This document shows positions 8,072 through 16,765 of a DNA stretch of 64,000 nt, piece by piece. Made by a program: the position numbers and the translations under genes. Numbering within the stretch: the stretch's first letter is position 1; each line of letters opens with the position of its first letter. The notes beneath the pieces were generated by a model. The model had not been told where the DNA came from, made no database searches, and saw nothing but the letters and a program-made list of their open reading frames with translations. The DNA comes from Ruminococcus sp. (GTDB taxonomy: Bacteria > Bacillota > Clostridia > Oscillospirales > Ruminococcaceae): positions 1 through 64,000 of the forward strand of contig JAFUYP010000005.1 in assembly GCA_017470535.1 (NCBI GenBank). Reading direction: 5' to 3'.

Positions 8072-9925
8072 ATGTTAAGGAAAATAGTTACAGGTCTTGC
8101 GGCAGTAAGTATCGTTCTTGGCGGTGCTGCTGCGGCAGGCAGCAGTTGTGTTTTATCAGACAGTGTGATAGTCGCAAACGCTGAGGTAGTAACAGCAGAC
8201 GACTACCAGTTCGCAAGCCTTGATGACGGCAGCTACAAGCTCATGGGCTACACCGGTTCGGCGGAAGAGTTCACCGTTCCTGCAAGCATCACCGAGGGTA
8301 CTGTCAGCACGATAGGCGCTTATGCGTTCAGCGGCAATGCGACACTTAAAAGCGTAACTGTCGAAGACGGTATCAAGAGTATCGAGGGGCTTGCTTTCAA
8401 CGGCTGCACAGTTCTTGAAAGCATCACGATACCGGCAAGCGTCACCGAGATAGGCGAAGGTGCTTTTGAAGGCTGCACTGCACTGAGCATCAGCTGCTAT
8501 GAAGGCTCGGCAGCTTCTGAGTACGCCGAAGCAAACGGCATAAACTACACACTGATAGAAGAACCCGGTCAGCCCGAGCAGCCCGAGCAGCCTGAACAGC
8601 CGGAGACAGTAAGCATCAAGAAAGCTACTGTTACCTTATCAAAGACATCATATAAGTATAAGGGCGGCGCTGCTGTAAAGCCCGGTGTCACCGTAACATA
8701 TGACGGTAAGACTCTCAAAAAGGGTACTGATTATACAGTTTCGTATATAAACAACACCGAAGCAGGCACAGGTACTGTTATAGTCTACGGCGCAGGCAGC
8801 TATACTGACAGCACTACACAGGATTTCACTATCACTCAGCTAAGTGTCAAAAACGCAGTCGTAAAAGGCATCAAGAAGAATTACAGATACACCGGCAGCA
8901 AGATAACACCTAAGATCACATCTGTAAGCGTCGGCAGCTACACTCTCAAACAGAACATAGACTACACCGTCACCTGCAAAAACAACGTAAAAGCCGGCAC
9001 CGCAACAGTCACCATCAAGGGCGAGAGAAGCTATAAGGGCAACTATACACAGACCTTCAAGATCAAAAAGAAGACTGTTGCAAAGGCAACTGTAAAGGGT
9101 ATAAAGAAAAGCTACGCATATACCTCTAAGGCTATAAAGCCTGTTCCCACAAAGGTCACTGTCGCAGGCAACGTGCTAAAAAAGGGTACTGACTACACAG
9201 TAAGCTATAAAAACAACAAGACTCCCGGTACTGCAACGCTCACAATAAAGGGCAAGGGCAATTACTTTGGCAGTATCAAAAAGACATTCACTGTTGCTAA
9301 AAAATCTGTTGCAAAGGCATCAGTAAAGGGCGTATCCAAGAGATACCTTGCGACAGGCAAGGCTATCAAGCCGGCAGTTACCGCCGTAAAGATCGGCAGT
9401 GTAACGCTCAAAAAGGGCAGGGACTATACAGTTTCCTATAAAAACAACGTCAAAGCCGGCACAGCATCTGTTATCATAAAAGGTAAGGGCAATTACAAGG
9501 GCAAGGTCACAAAGAAATTCACTATCCTTTCAAATAACAGCTATAAGATGTGGCAGTATACGATACAGGTAGTCAAGCTCGTGAACAAGGAGCGTGCAGC
9601 TAAGGGTCTCGGCGAGCTGACACTTGATGAAACTCTTTATGACAGAGCAATGATACGTTCAAAGGAACTGTTAAAGAGCATTTCCCATACCCGTCCTGAC
9701 GGTACACAGTGGTATACAGTATTTGACGGTATCAAATACTACTACCTGGGCGAAAACATCGCAGCAGGTCATACCACTCCCGAACAGGTAGTAAAGGCAT
9801 GGATGGATTCAGAGGGTCACAGAGCAAATATCCTCAACACCAGCTTCAAGAAGATAGGCGTAGGTCTTGTATTCAAGAAGAACTCCGAAAAGGGATATTA
9901 CTGGACACAGCTATTCTTAGGATAA
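8072..9925 (+). CDS. Secreted LRR / Ig-like repeat / CAP (SCP) domain protein
   Basis: This 617-aa exported protein has a signal peptide over residues 1-37 (cleavage probably after VANA). Residues 45-165 hold BspA-type LRR_5 repeats (VSTIGAYAFSGNATLKSV, VTEIGEGAFEGC). A short PEQ-repeat linker (QPEQPEQPEQPE) follows. Four Ig-like modules of about 80 aa then recur with KKGTDYTVSYKNN and TIKGKGNYKG signatures. The C-terminal 125 residues form a CAP/SCP domain like YkwD: VVKLVNKERAAKGL, SHTRPDGT, GENIAAGHTTPEQVV and SEGHRANIL. CAP proteins are secreted, but their biochemical role in bacteria is mostly unknown. It has its own promoter and terminator, so it is probably monocistronic. Confidence 0.85.
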   Translation: MLRKIVTGLAAVSIVLGGAAAAGSSCVLSDSVIVANAEVVTADDYQFASLDDGSYKLMGYTGSAEEFTVPASITEGTVSTIGAYAFSGNATLKSVTVEDGIKSIEGLAFNGCTVLESITIPASVTEIGEGAFEGCTALSISCYEGSAASEYAEANGINYTLIEEPGQPEQPEQPEQPETVSIKKATVTLSKTSYKYKGGAAVKPGVTVTYDGKTLKKGTDYTVSYINNTEAGTGTVIVYGAGSYTDSTTQDFTITQLSVKNAVVKGIKKNYRYTGSKITPKITSVSVGSYTLKQNIDYTVTCKNNVKAGTATVTIKGERSYKGNYTQTFKIKKKTVAKATVKGIKKSYAYTSKAIKPVPTKVTVAGNVLKKGTDYTVSYKNNKTPGTATLTIKGKGNYFGSIKKTFTVAKKSVAKASVKGVSKRYLATGKAIKPAVTAVKIGSVTLKKGRDYTVSYKNNVKAGTASVIIKGKGNYKGKVTKKFTILSNNSYKMWQYTIQVVKLVNKERAAKGLGELTLDETLYDRAMIRSKELLKSISHTRPDGTQWYTVFDGIKYYYLGENIAAGHTTPEQVVKAWMDSEGHRANILNTSFKKIGVGLVFKKNSEKGYYWTQLFLG

Positions 9926-9978
9926 TAAGCAAAACAGCCGGGGCATATGCGCAGGCGCAATATAGAAGATTTATATCC

Positions 9979-10012
9979 GACACTTCTGCTGTATCACGGC
10001 AGAAGTGTCTTT
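9979..10012 (+). terminator. Terminator after the CAP-domain gene
   Basis: An 11-bp perfect stem (GACACTTCTGC / GCAGAAGTGTC) with a 9-base loop is followed by TTT, about 55 bp past the stop codon. Confidence 0.75.
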
Positions 10013-10032
10013 GCGTTACTTAGGTTTCGCGC

Positions 10033-10177
10033 CTGCTAAAAGAAAAAAGAAGAAAGAATAAATAAGAAATAAAAACGACGGTATCGCCTTCGGCGATAAA
10101 TTATTAAAATCCGTCCGCAAAGCGGACACCTTGTTTATTCTTTATTCTTTCTTCTTTATTATTTATTCTTTTAGCAG
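10033..10177. repeat. 145-bp imperfect palindrome with two internal hairpins
   Basis: The ends CTGCTAAAAG and CTTTTAGCAG are perfect inverted copies, and the A/G-rich left arm pairs imperfectly with the T/C-rich right arm over about 40 bp. Inside are two small perfect hairpins: TATCGCC-TTC-GGCGATA near 10081 and GTCCGC-AAA-GCGGAC near 10113. It lies between the convergent CAP gene and spoVT and may end transcription from both sides. No gene is seen in this gap. Confidence 0.7.
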
Positions 10178-10245
10178 CAGCGAACACAAAGCGTGAATCT
10201 TAAAAAACTTCTATATCGCTGCTGCGCTTATGCCTCGGCTGTTTT

Positions 10246-10791
10246 TTACGCTATCTCCCCCTGCTTGCCCAAAAACATCGCAGCAGCCCTTGCGAGCATC
10301 TCCTGCTCAGGGGTCGCCTGCTGTGTGTCATCTGACGCTACGAGCGCCACCGCACCGGTACAATCGCCTGACGATATTATCGGAACGACGGTGAGCGCTT
10401 TTTTATTCACGCCCTCGATAGGCATGAGCGGTCTGGTAGTGTCTTTGGTCTCAAAATATGCACGCCTGCTCTCAAAGATCTCTTCAAGCGCCGGAGAGAC
10501 ACGGCGTTCGAGATACTCTTTTTTGTGACCTCCTGCAACTGCGACCACATGGTCACGGTCAAACACCACAGCCGGCGTCCCGGATAGCTTGTGTATCACC
10601 TGCGCCGCCTTGTCAGCCCCGTCAGCAAGCTCGCTCATAAGCGAGTATTTCTTCAAAACGACCTCGCCCCCGACATCTGTGAATATCTCAAGCGGGTCGC
10701 CCTCCCGTATCCTCATAGTCCGTCTTATCTCCTTAGGTATCACGACTCTGCCCAGATCGTCGATACGTCTTACTATTCCTGTTGCTTTCAT
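10246..10791 (-). CDS. spoVT: Stage V sporulation protein T, AbrB-type regulator
   Basis: This 181-aa transcription factor has an N-terminal AbrB/SpoVT swapped-hairpin DNA-binding domain, MKATGIVRRIDDLGRVVIPKEIRRTMRIREGDPLEI, continuous with the family consensus over residues 1-36. A C-terminal GAF-like domain follows (residues about 55-178). SpoVT adjusts forespore gene expression late in sporulation. Length matches Bacillus SpoVT (178 aa). A GGAGG site precedes the ATG. Its presence argues that the host belongs to an endospore-forming lineage, though not that this strain sporulates. Confidence 0.93.
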   Translation of the reverse strand: MKATGIVRRIDDLGRVVIPKEIRRTMRIREGDPLEIFTDVGGEVVLKKYSLMSELADGADKAAQVIHKLSGTPAVVFDRDHVVAVAGGHKKEYLERRVSPALEEIFESRRAYFETKDTTRPLMPIEGVNKKALTVVPIISSGDCTGAVALVASDDTQQATPEQEMLARAAAMFLGKQGEIA

Positions 10792-10870
10792 TTATTTGTG
10801 CCTCCGTTTGATTTTTGTTCGTGGGAATAGTATGTGCAGAAAATGTAAAATTATGCGCTTAAAAAACGTC

Positions 10871-10942
10871 AAAAAACAGCGCAGAAAGGAATAAAGAACT
10901 TACCGCTTTTTAAAAAGCGTTTGCAGTTTTCCTTTCTGCGCT
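10871..10942 (-). terminator. Long-stem terminator after the GH3 gene
   Basis: The outer arms AGCGCAGAAAGGAA (10879-10892) and TTCCTTTCTGCGCT (10929-10942) pair perfectly and enclose a second hairpin, CGCTTTTTAAAAAGCG. On the minus strand the structure is followed by a T run (10871-10876). It lies downstream of the GH3 stop codon. Confidence 0.75.
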
Positions 10943-11027
10943 TGTGTTTTTAACGTCTGCGTAACAGACATATTTATTCTTGGTTTTCCTGCCCGGCACT
11001 TTCTGCTGTTTTTTGATCCTGATAATA

Positions 11028-13421
11028 TCAGTTATTTCTTTTCTTCAAAGCCGTCACTGCGGCACCTGCAAATGCCATTATAACTGTAAAGCCTGCCGCT
11101 GCACCGGTCTTGGGGTTGGAGGAATTATCATCAGACTTAACTGCACTGCCAGACTCTTTGTCCTCTGTTTTTTCATCTGCCGATGCAGTATCGTCATCTT
11201 CATCATCGGTGTCTTCGTTTTCGGCGTCTGTATCTTCCTGTTCTTCGCTGCCCTCGTCGTCATCTTCATCATCGGTGCCTTCGTTTTCGGCGTCTGTATC
11301 TTCCTGCTCTTCGCTGCCCTCACCGTCACCTTCATCATCAGTGCCTTCGTTTTCGGTGTCTGTTTCTTCCTGCTCTTCGCCGTCTAAGTCATCGTCGTTT
11401 TCAGGCACAGTTACGTCGTCTGAAGGCTCTGTCGTTCCGGGAACATTTTCATCTTCCGGTTCTTCCGGCTGTGTTGTTTCGGTGTCATCGGGTATTTCGG
11501 GAGTTTCCTCTGTCTTGTACTCAAGACCATGACCAAAAGCATAGCATATAGTTTCTGCATATCCTTCGCCTTCTGTATAATCATAAATATCTACGGGAAG
11601 TTTGCCTGTCGGGGCGTTTCCGCCAAGGATAGTTATAAGTGCCGCAGGATAGTTCACACCGTATGCCGTATTTTCCTTACCGTCCTCCGGCAGTTCATTC
11701 ATGCCGTCTGCATTGTATGCCGCAACTATGGCATCAGCATCTGTGAAACGTGCAATATCATATGGTATGTTAGCGCTTAAAAATACCACCTTCTTGCCCT
11801 TTGAATGTGCAATCTCTATAAGGTCATCTGTAAATGCCGCCTGCCATCCTCTCGTATTGTTTTTATCAATGTTACCTGCATTGTACATCTCTACCGAAAC
11901 GATCACTGCCTGACATTTATCTATGATCTCCTCGTATTCCGATGCCTCGTGATCCTGATAGCATACATTCTCTGCGGTAACGTCATCATTTATAACGCCG
12001 TCCTTTTTGAGCCTGTCCAGTGCGAAAGTCATGGTATTCTCAACATTATCATACGGAAAGAAATAAGCAACACTGCCGTTCTCATCAAGTTTGAGCGGCA
12101 GAAGGTCATCATCATTCTTTACAAGCGTTACCGCACGCTGTGCAACTTCAAGAGCCTTCTCACGGTTTTCATTACACCCTACTATCCCGGCAGCCTTTTC
12201 AGCATCGGGAGCAGTGTAGTCAAGTATGCCACGCTCCTGCTTCATCGTGAGTATCCTTGTCACCGACTTGTCTATGGTAGACATAGGTATCCTGCCGCTT
12301 TCGACCCTTTCTACAAGAGCATTGATGTAATTCTGTGCATATTCAATGTCAGACTGCGACTGTAACGTAAACGGTTCAAGTATGATATCCACATCAGCAT
12401 TTATCGCAAGCTCTGCTGCATCTACACGGTCAAAATGCTTGTCGATCGCACCCATTACCATAGAGTCAGTCGTGACCACACCGTCAAAGCCAAGATCGCC
12501 GCGAAGTATATCTGTTATCATTGTCTTTGAAAGAGTAGCAGGCAGCTTTATGCTCTCGCCGCTTTCTTTTGATATGTAGCTGTCAGTTTCTATCATAGGG
12601 AACTGTATGTGTGCGGTCATTATCATATCAGTAGTGTCGCACACCTTGTAATACGGGACAAGCTCAAGAGCTTTCAGCTCATCATATGTCTTGTTGATAA
12701 GGGGCAGACCCGTGTGGCTGTCCGTACCTGTATCGCCGTGACCGGGGAAATGCTTGCAGGTGGTGATTATCCCATGCTCCTGAAGCCCCTCTATATACCC
12801 GAGAGCAAGGTCACTTACAAGCTGCGGGTCAGACGAGAAGGAACGTATATTGATGACCGGATTTGACGGATTGTTGTTTACGTCAACGACCGGTGCGAAA
12901 TCAGTGTTGAAACCCAGCGCACTAAGCTCGCTGCCCAGTATCGAAGCGTTTGTCTTTGCAAGCTCCGGGTCACCGGCAGCGCCGAGCGCCATATTTCCGC
13001 AGGTAGGTGTACCGGTCATGAGCCTGTATACCTTTCCGCCCTCCTGGTCTGCTGATATGAGCATGGGTATAGCACATTCACTGCTAAGAGCTGCTGACTG
13101 TATCTGACTTGTCAGCTCAACAGTCTGCTTTATACCCGTGATGTTGCCCGCATACAGACATACACCGCAGAAATTATGCTCCCTTAAAAACTTCTCCTGC
13201 TCGTCACTCAGATGATCCGAATACGGGTCATTGACCCCGTCATACCACTGACGTACAGTCGGCATTATCATCTGCTCTAACTTCTGCTGCGTCGTCATGC
13301 CTGCGACTATCTCTGCGACCGATCTTTTTGTGTCATCCTCCGCTGCTGCTGTCACTGTGAACATCGACAGCGACATCGCCGCCGCACTGAGCAGTGACAA
13401 TAATCTTTTTGTTATTTTCAT
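11028..13421 (-). CDS. Surface-anchored GH3 beta-N-acetylhexosaminidase-like protein
   Basis: This 797-aa exported glycoside hydrolase family 3 enzyme starts with a signal peptide (residues 1-27, ending TAAA). The GH3 barrel contains SADQEGGKVYRL (123-134), KHFPGHGDTGTDSH at 223-236, which is the NagZ-type loop with a catalytic His/Asp pair, and VTTDSM with the likely nucleophile Asp319. A GH3 C-terminal domain follows (about 420-640). Residues 682-747 are three 22-aa acidic repeats. The tail is NPKTG (769-773), a hydrophobic segment and KKRNN, a sortase sorting signal. It probably cleaves GlcNAc from peptidoglycan or host glycans outside the cell. A promoter is visible upstream. Confidence 0.88.
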   Translation of the reverse strand: MKITKRLLSLLSAAAMSLSMFTVTAAAEDDTKRSVAEIVAGMTTQQKLEQMIMPTVRQWYDGVNDPYSDHLSDEQEKFLREHNFCGVCLYAGNITGIKQTVELTSQIQSAALSSECAIPMLISADQEGGKVYRLMTGTPTCGNMALGAAGDPELAKTNASILGSELSALGFNTDFAPVVDVNNNPSNPVINIRSFSSDPQLVSDLALGYIEGLQEHGIITTCKHFPGHGDTGTDSHTGLPLINKTYDELKALELVPYYKVCDTTDMIMTAHIQFPMIETDSYISKESGESIKLPATLSKTMITDILRGDLGFDGVVTTDSMVMGAIDKHFDRVDAAELAINADVDIILEPFTLQSQSDIEYAQNYINALVERVESGRIPMSTIDKSVTRILTMKQERGILDYTAPDAEKAAGIVGCNENREKALEVAQRAVTLVKNDDDLLPLKLDENGSVAYFFPYDNVENTMTFALDRLKKDGVINDDVTAENVCYQDHEASEYEEIIDKCQAVIVSVEMYNAGNIDKNNTRGWQAAFTDDLIEIAHSKGKKVVFLSANIPYDIARFTDADAIVAAYNADGMNELPEDGKENTAYGVNYPAALITILGGNAPTGKLPVDIYDYTEGEGYAETICYAFGHGLEYKTEETPEIPDDTETTQPEEPEDENVPGTTEPSDDVTVPENDDDLDGEEQEETDTENEGTDDEGDGEGSEEQEDTDAENEGTDDEDDDEGSEEQEDTDAENEDTDDEDDDTASADEKTEDKESGSAVKSDDNSSNPKTGAAAGFTVIMAFAGAAVTALKKRNN
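11181..11378 (-). repeat. Three 66-bp tandem repeats coding an acidic linker
   Basis: Three consecutive 22-codon units encode EEQE-[ED]-TD-x-ENE-x-TDDE type sequence in the GH3 protein, just before its NPKTG signal. They are similar at DNA level, so copy number could vary between strains. Confidence 0.85.
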
Positions 13422-13453
13422 GCTTTCACTCCTTTACTGTTTTTGGTATACTT

Positions 13454-13482
13454 ATTATACCATACTTCAAGCACATTGTCGA
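13454..13482 (-). promoter_or_regulatory. Promoter for the GH3 gene
   Basis: On the minus strand TCGACA and a perfect TATAAT are separated by 17 bp (TATAAT complement at 13454-13459, -35 complement at 13477-13482), 33 bp before the GH3 start. Confidence 0.65.
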
Positions 13483-13649
13483 GAGGTTTTGCAAAATTAT
13501 AGTAATAAAAATCGGACTGATATTTTCAGCAGTTTATAAATTTTGTCATAAGCCCTCTGCCTTTAAAGTACATATCAACGATTTGTACAAACAACAGTCA
13601 AGTGATATGGTCAGTTTCCACAAATGGTTTAAAATGGCAGCTGACCCTC

Positions 13650-13678
13650 TTTTCAAATAGGCATATTTGTGGTATAAT
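13650..13678 (+). promoter_or_regulatory. Probable promoter for the CotH gene
   Basis: A perfect TATAAT at 13673-13678 has a weak -35 (TTTTCA) 17 bp upstream. If used, the transcript would carry the whole 172-bp inverted-repeat element at 13694-13865 in its leader. The rest of the 13483-13649 interval shows no gene. Confidence 0.45.
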
Positions 13679-13693
13679 CCTATCAGAAGCTAA

Positions 13694-13865
13694 GGCAACA
13701 CCGCCGGGCCATTGTATGCCAGATACGCAGTCAGATTTATCAATAGATTGCCTAAATTTACCGCAGGAATACTGTCGTATTTCAAGGTAAATTTGGGCGA
13801 TATGACGGAAAATATGCAAGTAGATGGCATACAAAGGCGTATGCCGGTGGCCCGGCGGTGTTGCC
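13694..13865 (+). mobile_element. 172-bp terminal-inverted-repeat element, copy A
   Basis: The ends are a perfect 18-bp inverted repeat, GGCAACACCGCCGGGCCA and its complement. An inner inverted pair AAATTTACC / GGTAAATTT adds to the fold. Length is exactly 172 bp, the same as copies B and C. It carries no gene and sits in the leader of the CotH gene, ending 21 bp before that start codon. Confidence 0.88.
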
Positions 13866-13886
13866 CTAAATAAACGGAGGTATATT

Positions 13887-16442
13887 ATGAACAGAAAAAC
13901 GACCCTTAGACATATCATCAGCGCTGCCGCTGCAATAGTGATGTGTCTGTCATACGCATCTATGATGCCTGCTCAAAATGTAAGCGTATCCGCTGCCGAT
14001 GCAGGCACATTTGACCTTGATGAGCTTAAAGACAACGGTATCCCTGTGCTGAATATAAATATCGACGAAAGCGCCGAGGGCTATGGCACTATAAAGGAAA
14101 TGAACGAAAGCGAGGATCATTCTGTCGAATGTACAGGTTCATTAAAGCTCGATGTCCCGGACGGCTATACGGGCGATTACAGCAGCAAGGCGCTCAAAGA
14201 TACCGACGATCTTAACATAGAGTATATCCGTGGCAGGGGCAACTCTACATGGGGTCAGTATAAGAATCCCTATAAGATAAAGCTCGATAAAGGCGCAGAC
14301 CTTTTAGGCATGGGCAAGAACAAGCACTGGGTGCTGCTTGCAAACGCATCTGACAATACAATGCTTCGCAACCGTATCGCAAGCTATATCGGCGATAGAC
14401 TGGGGCTTGCCTATACTCCGCAGATGCTCCCGGTAGATGTCGTCATGAACGGCGATTACCTCGGCAGCTATTTTCTCTCGGAGCAGGTAAGGGTCGGCAA
14501 ATCCCGTGTCGAAATAGACGAGCTTACAAGTGATGATAATAAAGAGCCGGAGGTAACAGGCGGCTATCTCCTTTCATGGGGCTGGCAGGAGCAGAAGGAC
14601 TCTTCCAAGCCCGAATACCGCTTTATCACGACTAAAAACGGCGAGAAGTATTTCTGTGAATCAACAGACTTCTATGAAGGCTATTCAGACGATAAGACAG
14701 GCACCGAGGCGCAGTTTGAGTATATAAACGATTATCTGCAAAAGATCGAGGACGCCGTGCTGTCAGACGATTTCAAGGATAAAGACGGCGTCGATATAAG
14801 CGAGTATCTTGACCTTGAGTCGGCAGCGTCATACTGGTGGGTCAATAACTTTATCAAAAACTATGACGCCTTCGGCACGTCAAGCACCTATCTATATAAG
14901 GAGCGCAGCGGCAAGCTGTTCTATGGTCCTTTGTGGGATCATGACCAGTCTATGGGCGGCAGTTCTCCCGAGGGCTTCAATAAGCAGAACACCCTCTGGC
15001 TCAACAGGCTCAGAGCCTATAATACCGACTATCAGAAGATACTCTTTGAAAAATGGGCGCAGCTTGATAATATAATTACCGACATCATAAAGGAGGGCGG
15101 CGTTATTGATAAATATGTCAGTGAGATGTACCCCTCCGAGCAGGATAATGAAAAAAGATGGGATATAAGCTCTATCGAGGGCGATGATTTTGACTATAAG
15201 AAAGAAGTCGAGGAGCTTCGCTCATGGCTTGCCGAAAGACAGCAGTGGGTGCGTGACAACGTAAACGATGAGCTTACAAAGGCACGCTGTAAGATCACCC
15301 TCATAAACGACGGCCAGGTGATGACGGTAATGGAAGAGGACTATTTGCAGGAAATCATACGTCTTCCCTCACCGCCCGTCAAGGACGGCTATGTGTTCAC
15401 AGGCTGGGTGACAGCGGACGGCAATAGCGACTATTTCACCCCTGCCATAACAGAGGACACCACACTTTATGCAAGCTATATCCCCGATGAAGAAGCTGTG
15501 CTTGCAGAGCACATATTCTTTGAACTGCCTGAAAAATGGGTCAGTATAAACGATCTGTCTGATGATGCTTCTATGCTCTATATAACAGTTCCCAGAGAGC
15601 CGCAGGAGAAAAACTATACCTGGACTTCCTCCGATACATCTGTGGCGAGCGTTGATAACGACGGAAGAGTAACAGTGCAAGGTGAAGGCGATACCACCGT
15701 GTCTGTCAAGCTCAAAAACGGCAAGACCGGACAGTATACGCTCCATGTGTACGATCCGTCTGTTGCGCCGATGCAGCAGATAACTTCCATTAAATGCGAT
15801 ACTGACACTATCACACTAAAAGCCGGTGAGTACAGCCAGGTAAGCGTATATGCGCTCCCGACCCCAAATGAGGACCCGTTCTTTTCGTATGAGACTGATG
15901 ACACAGATGTCATAGAGCTTCTTGAATACGGCGCATTTAAGGCATTAGCGCCGGGCGAAGCGACTGTTACTGTCACAACGCTTGACGATCAGGTGACTAC
16001 CTGTAAGATAATAGTCACAGCCGACTCAGCCGAGGAAGATCCCGGACAGGATAATGACACCGGCAAGCAAGACGACCCCGGGCAGGACACTGATACCGGC
16101 GAAGAAGAACTTTCCGAGCCTGAGACCGACACCACCGGTCAGGACACTGACGACCCTGAACAGGAAACCGACGACAAAGACATTGTAAACGACGATACCC
16201 GGTCAGTTGATAACGGTAATGACACCGAGTCTGATAATAGCACTGATGCAGAAAAAAACGCAGATAATAAAGCTAAAACGACCGGTGACGGCAATACAAA
16301 CCCGGCAGATGAGAATAAAACCTCCGCACCGGTAAGCTCCGGCAGCAACAGCAGCAACCCGAAAACAGGCGCTGCGGCAGGCACAGCTTATGCGGCTGCA
16401 CTTGCAGCGTCAGCAGCACTGATAAGAAAAAAGAATAAATGA
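13887..16442 (+). CDS. Surface-anchored CotH-kinase domain protein
   Basis: This 851-aa exported protein uses the ATG at 13887, preceded by CGGAGG; the longer in-frame start at 13824 lies inside the repeat element. After a signal peptide (to about residue 37) comes a CotH domain: IEYIRGRGNSTWGQYKNPYK, LLANASDNTMLRNRIA and YGPLWDHDQSM match CotH atypical protein kinases. An InlB-type module (VKDGYVFTGWVTADGN), Big_2-like Ig modules (SVDNDGRVTVQGEGDTTVS) and an acidic D/T/E-rich linker follow. The C-terminus is NPKTG (824-828), a hydrophobic segment and RKKNK. In Ruminococcus, CotH proteins are linked to cellulosomal or surface protein sets; the substrate here is unknown. Confidence 0.85.
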   Translation: MNRKTTLRHIISAAAAIVMCLSYASMMPAQNVSVSAADAGTFDLDELKDNGIPVLNINIDESAEGYGTIKEMNESEDHSVECTGSLKLDVPDGYTGDYSSKALKDTDDLNIEYIRGRGNSTWGQYKNPYKIKLDKGADLLGMGKNKHWVLLANASDNTMLRNRIASYIGDRLGLAYTPQMLPVDVVMNGDYLGSYFLSEQVRVGKSRVEIDELTSDDNKEPEVTGGYLLSWGWQEQKDSSKPEYRFITTKNGEKYFCESTDFYEGYSDDKTGTEAQFEYINDYLQKIEDAVLSDDFKDKDGVDISEYLDLESAASYWWVNNFIKNYDAFGTSSTYLYKERSGKLFYGPLWDHDQSMGGSSPEGFNKQNTLWLNRLRAYNTDYQKILFEKWAQLDNIITDIIKEGGVIDKYVSEMYPSEQDNEKRWDISSIEGDDFDYKKEVEELRSWLAERQQWVRDNVNDELTKARCKITLINDGQVMTVMEEDYLQEIIRLPSPPVKDGYVFTGWVTADGNSDYFTPAITEDTTLYASYIPDEEAVLAEHIFFELPEKWVSINDLSDDASMLYITVPREPQEKNYTWTSSDTSVASVDNDGRVTVQGEGDTTVSVKLKNGKTGQYTLHVYDPSVAPMQQITSIKCDTDTITLKAGEYSQVSVYALPTPNEDPFFSYETDDTDVIELLEYGAFKALAPGEATVTVTTLDDQVTTCKIIVTADSAEEDPGQDNDTGKQDDPGQDTDTGEEELSEPETDTTGQDTDDPEQETDDKDIVNDDTRSVDNGNDTESDNSTDAEKNADNKAKTTGDGNTNPADENKTSAPVSSGSNSSNPKTGAAAGTAYAAALAASAALIRKKNK

Positions 16443-16493
16443 CCCCCTCATCGCCTTACGAAACACTTGCTGTCCCGTAATGCGATGATTTAA

Positions 16494-16665
16494 GGCAACA
16501 CCGCACAACCCACGGCTAACGCCTCTGCACGTCATCTGCTTGCCAGCTTTCCGTCATATTACCCAAATTCTCCTTGACTTGCGCTAGCAAGCCTGCGTCG
16601 AATTTAGGCAATCTGACGAAAACCTGGTCGTCGCATCTGACGCACAGGAGTTGTGCGGTATTGCC
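16494..16665 (-). mobile_element. 172-bp terminal-inverted-repeat element, copy B (inverted)
   Basis: The ends GGCAACACCGCACAA and TTGTGCGGTATTGCC pair with one mismatch. Its left half resembles the complement of the right halves of copies A and C, so it lies in the opposite orientation. It fills most of the gap after the CotH gene; a weak hairpin (TCATCGC / GCGATGA) at 16448-16489 precedes it. Confidence 0.85.
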
Positions 16666-16687
16666 TTAAAAAAATGCTGTATCAGCA

Positions 16688-16716
16688 TTGTAATTTTCAC
16701 TAAAATGTGATATACT
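16688..16716 (+). promoter_or_regulatory. Promoter for the LRR/FN3 protein gene
   Basis: TTGTAA (16688-16693), a 17-bp spacer and TATACT (16711-16716) are followed by a small leader hairpin GCAGCA-TCGG-TGCTGC and an AGGAG site at 16753-16757 before the ATG at 16766. Confidence 0.65.
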
Positions 16717-16765
16717 TGATATAGGCAGCATCGGTGCTGCGTATATCAAAACAGGAGTTGATAAT

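Noticed and set aside
11078..11551. Several ORFs over the acidic repeats of the GH3 gene
   Set aside because: All are frame shadows of the tandem repeats; none has a start site or domain.
13824..13886. N-terminal extension of the CotH protein
   Set aside because: It lies in the right end of the 172-bp element, lacks a signal-peptide start and has no ribosome site; ATG 13887 with CGGAGG is better.
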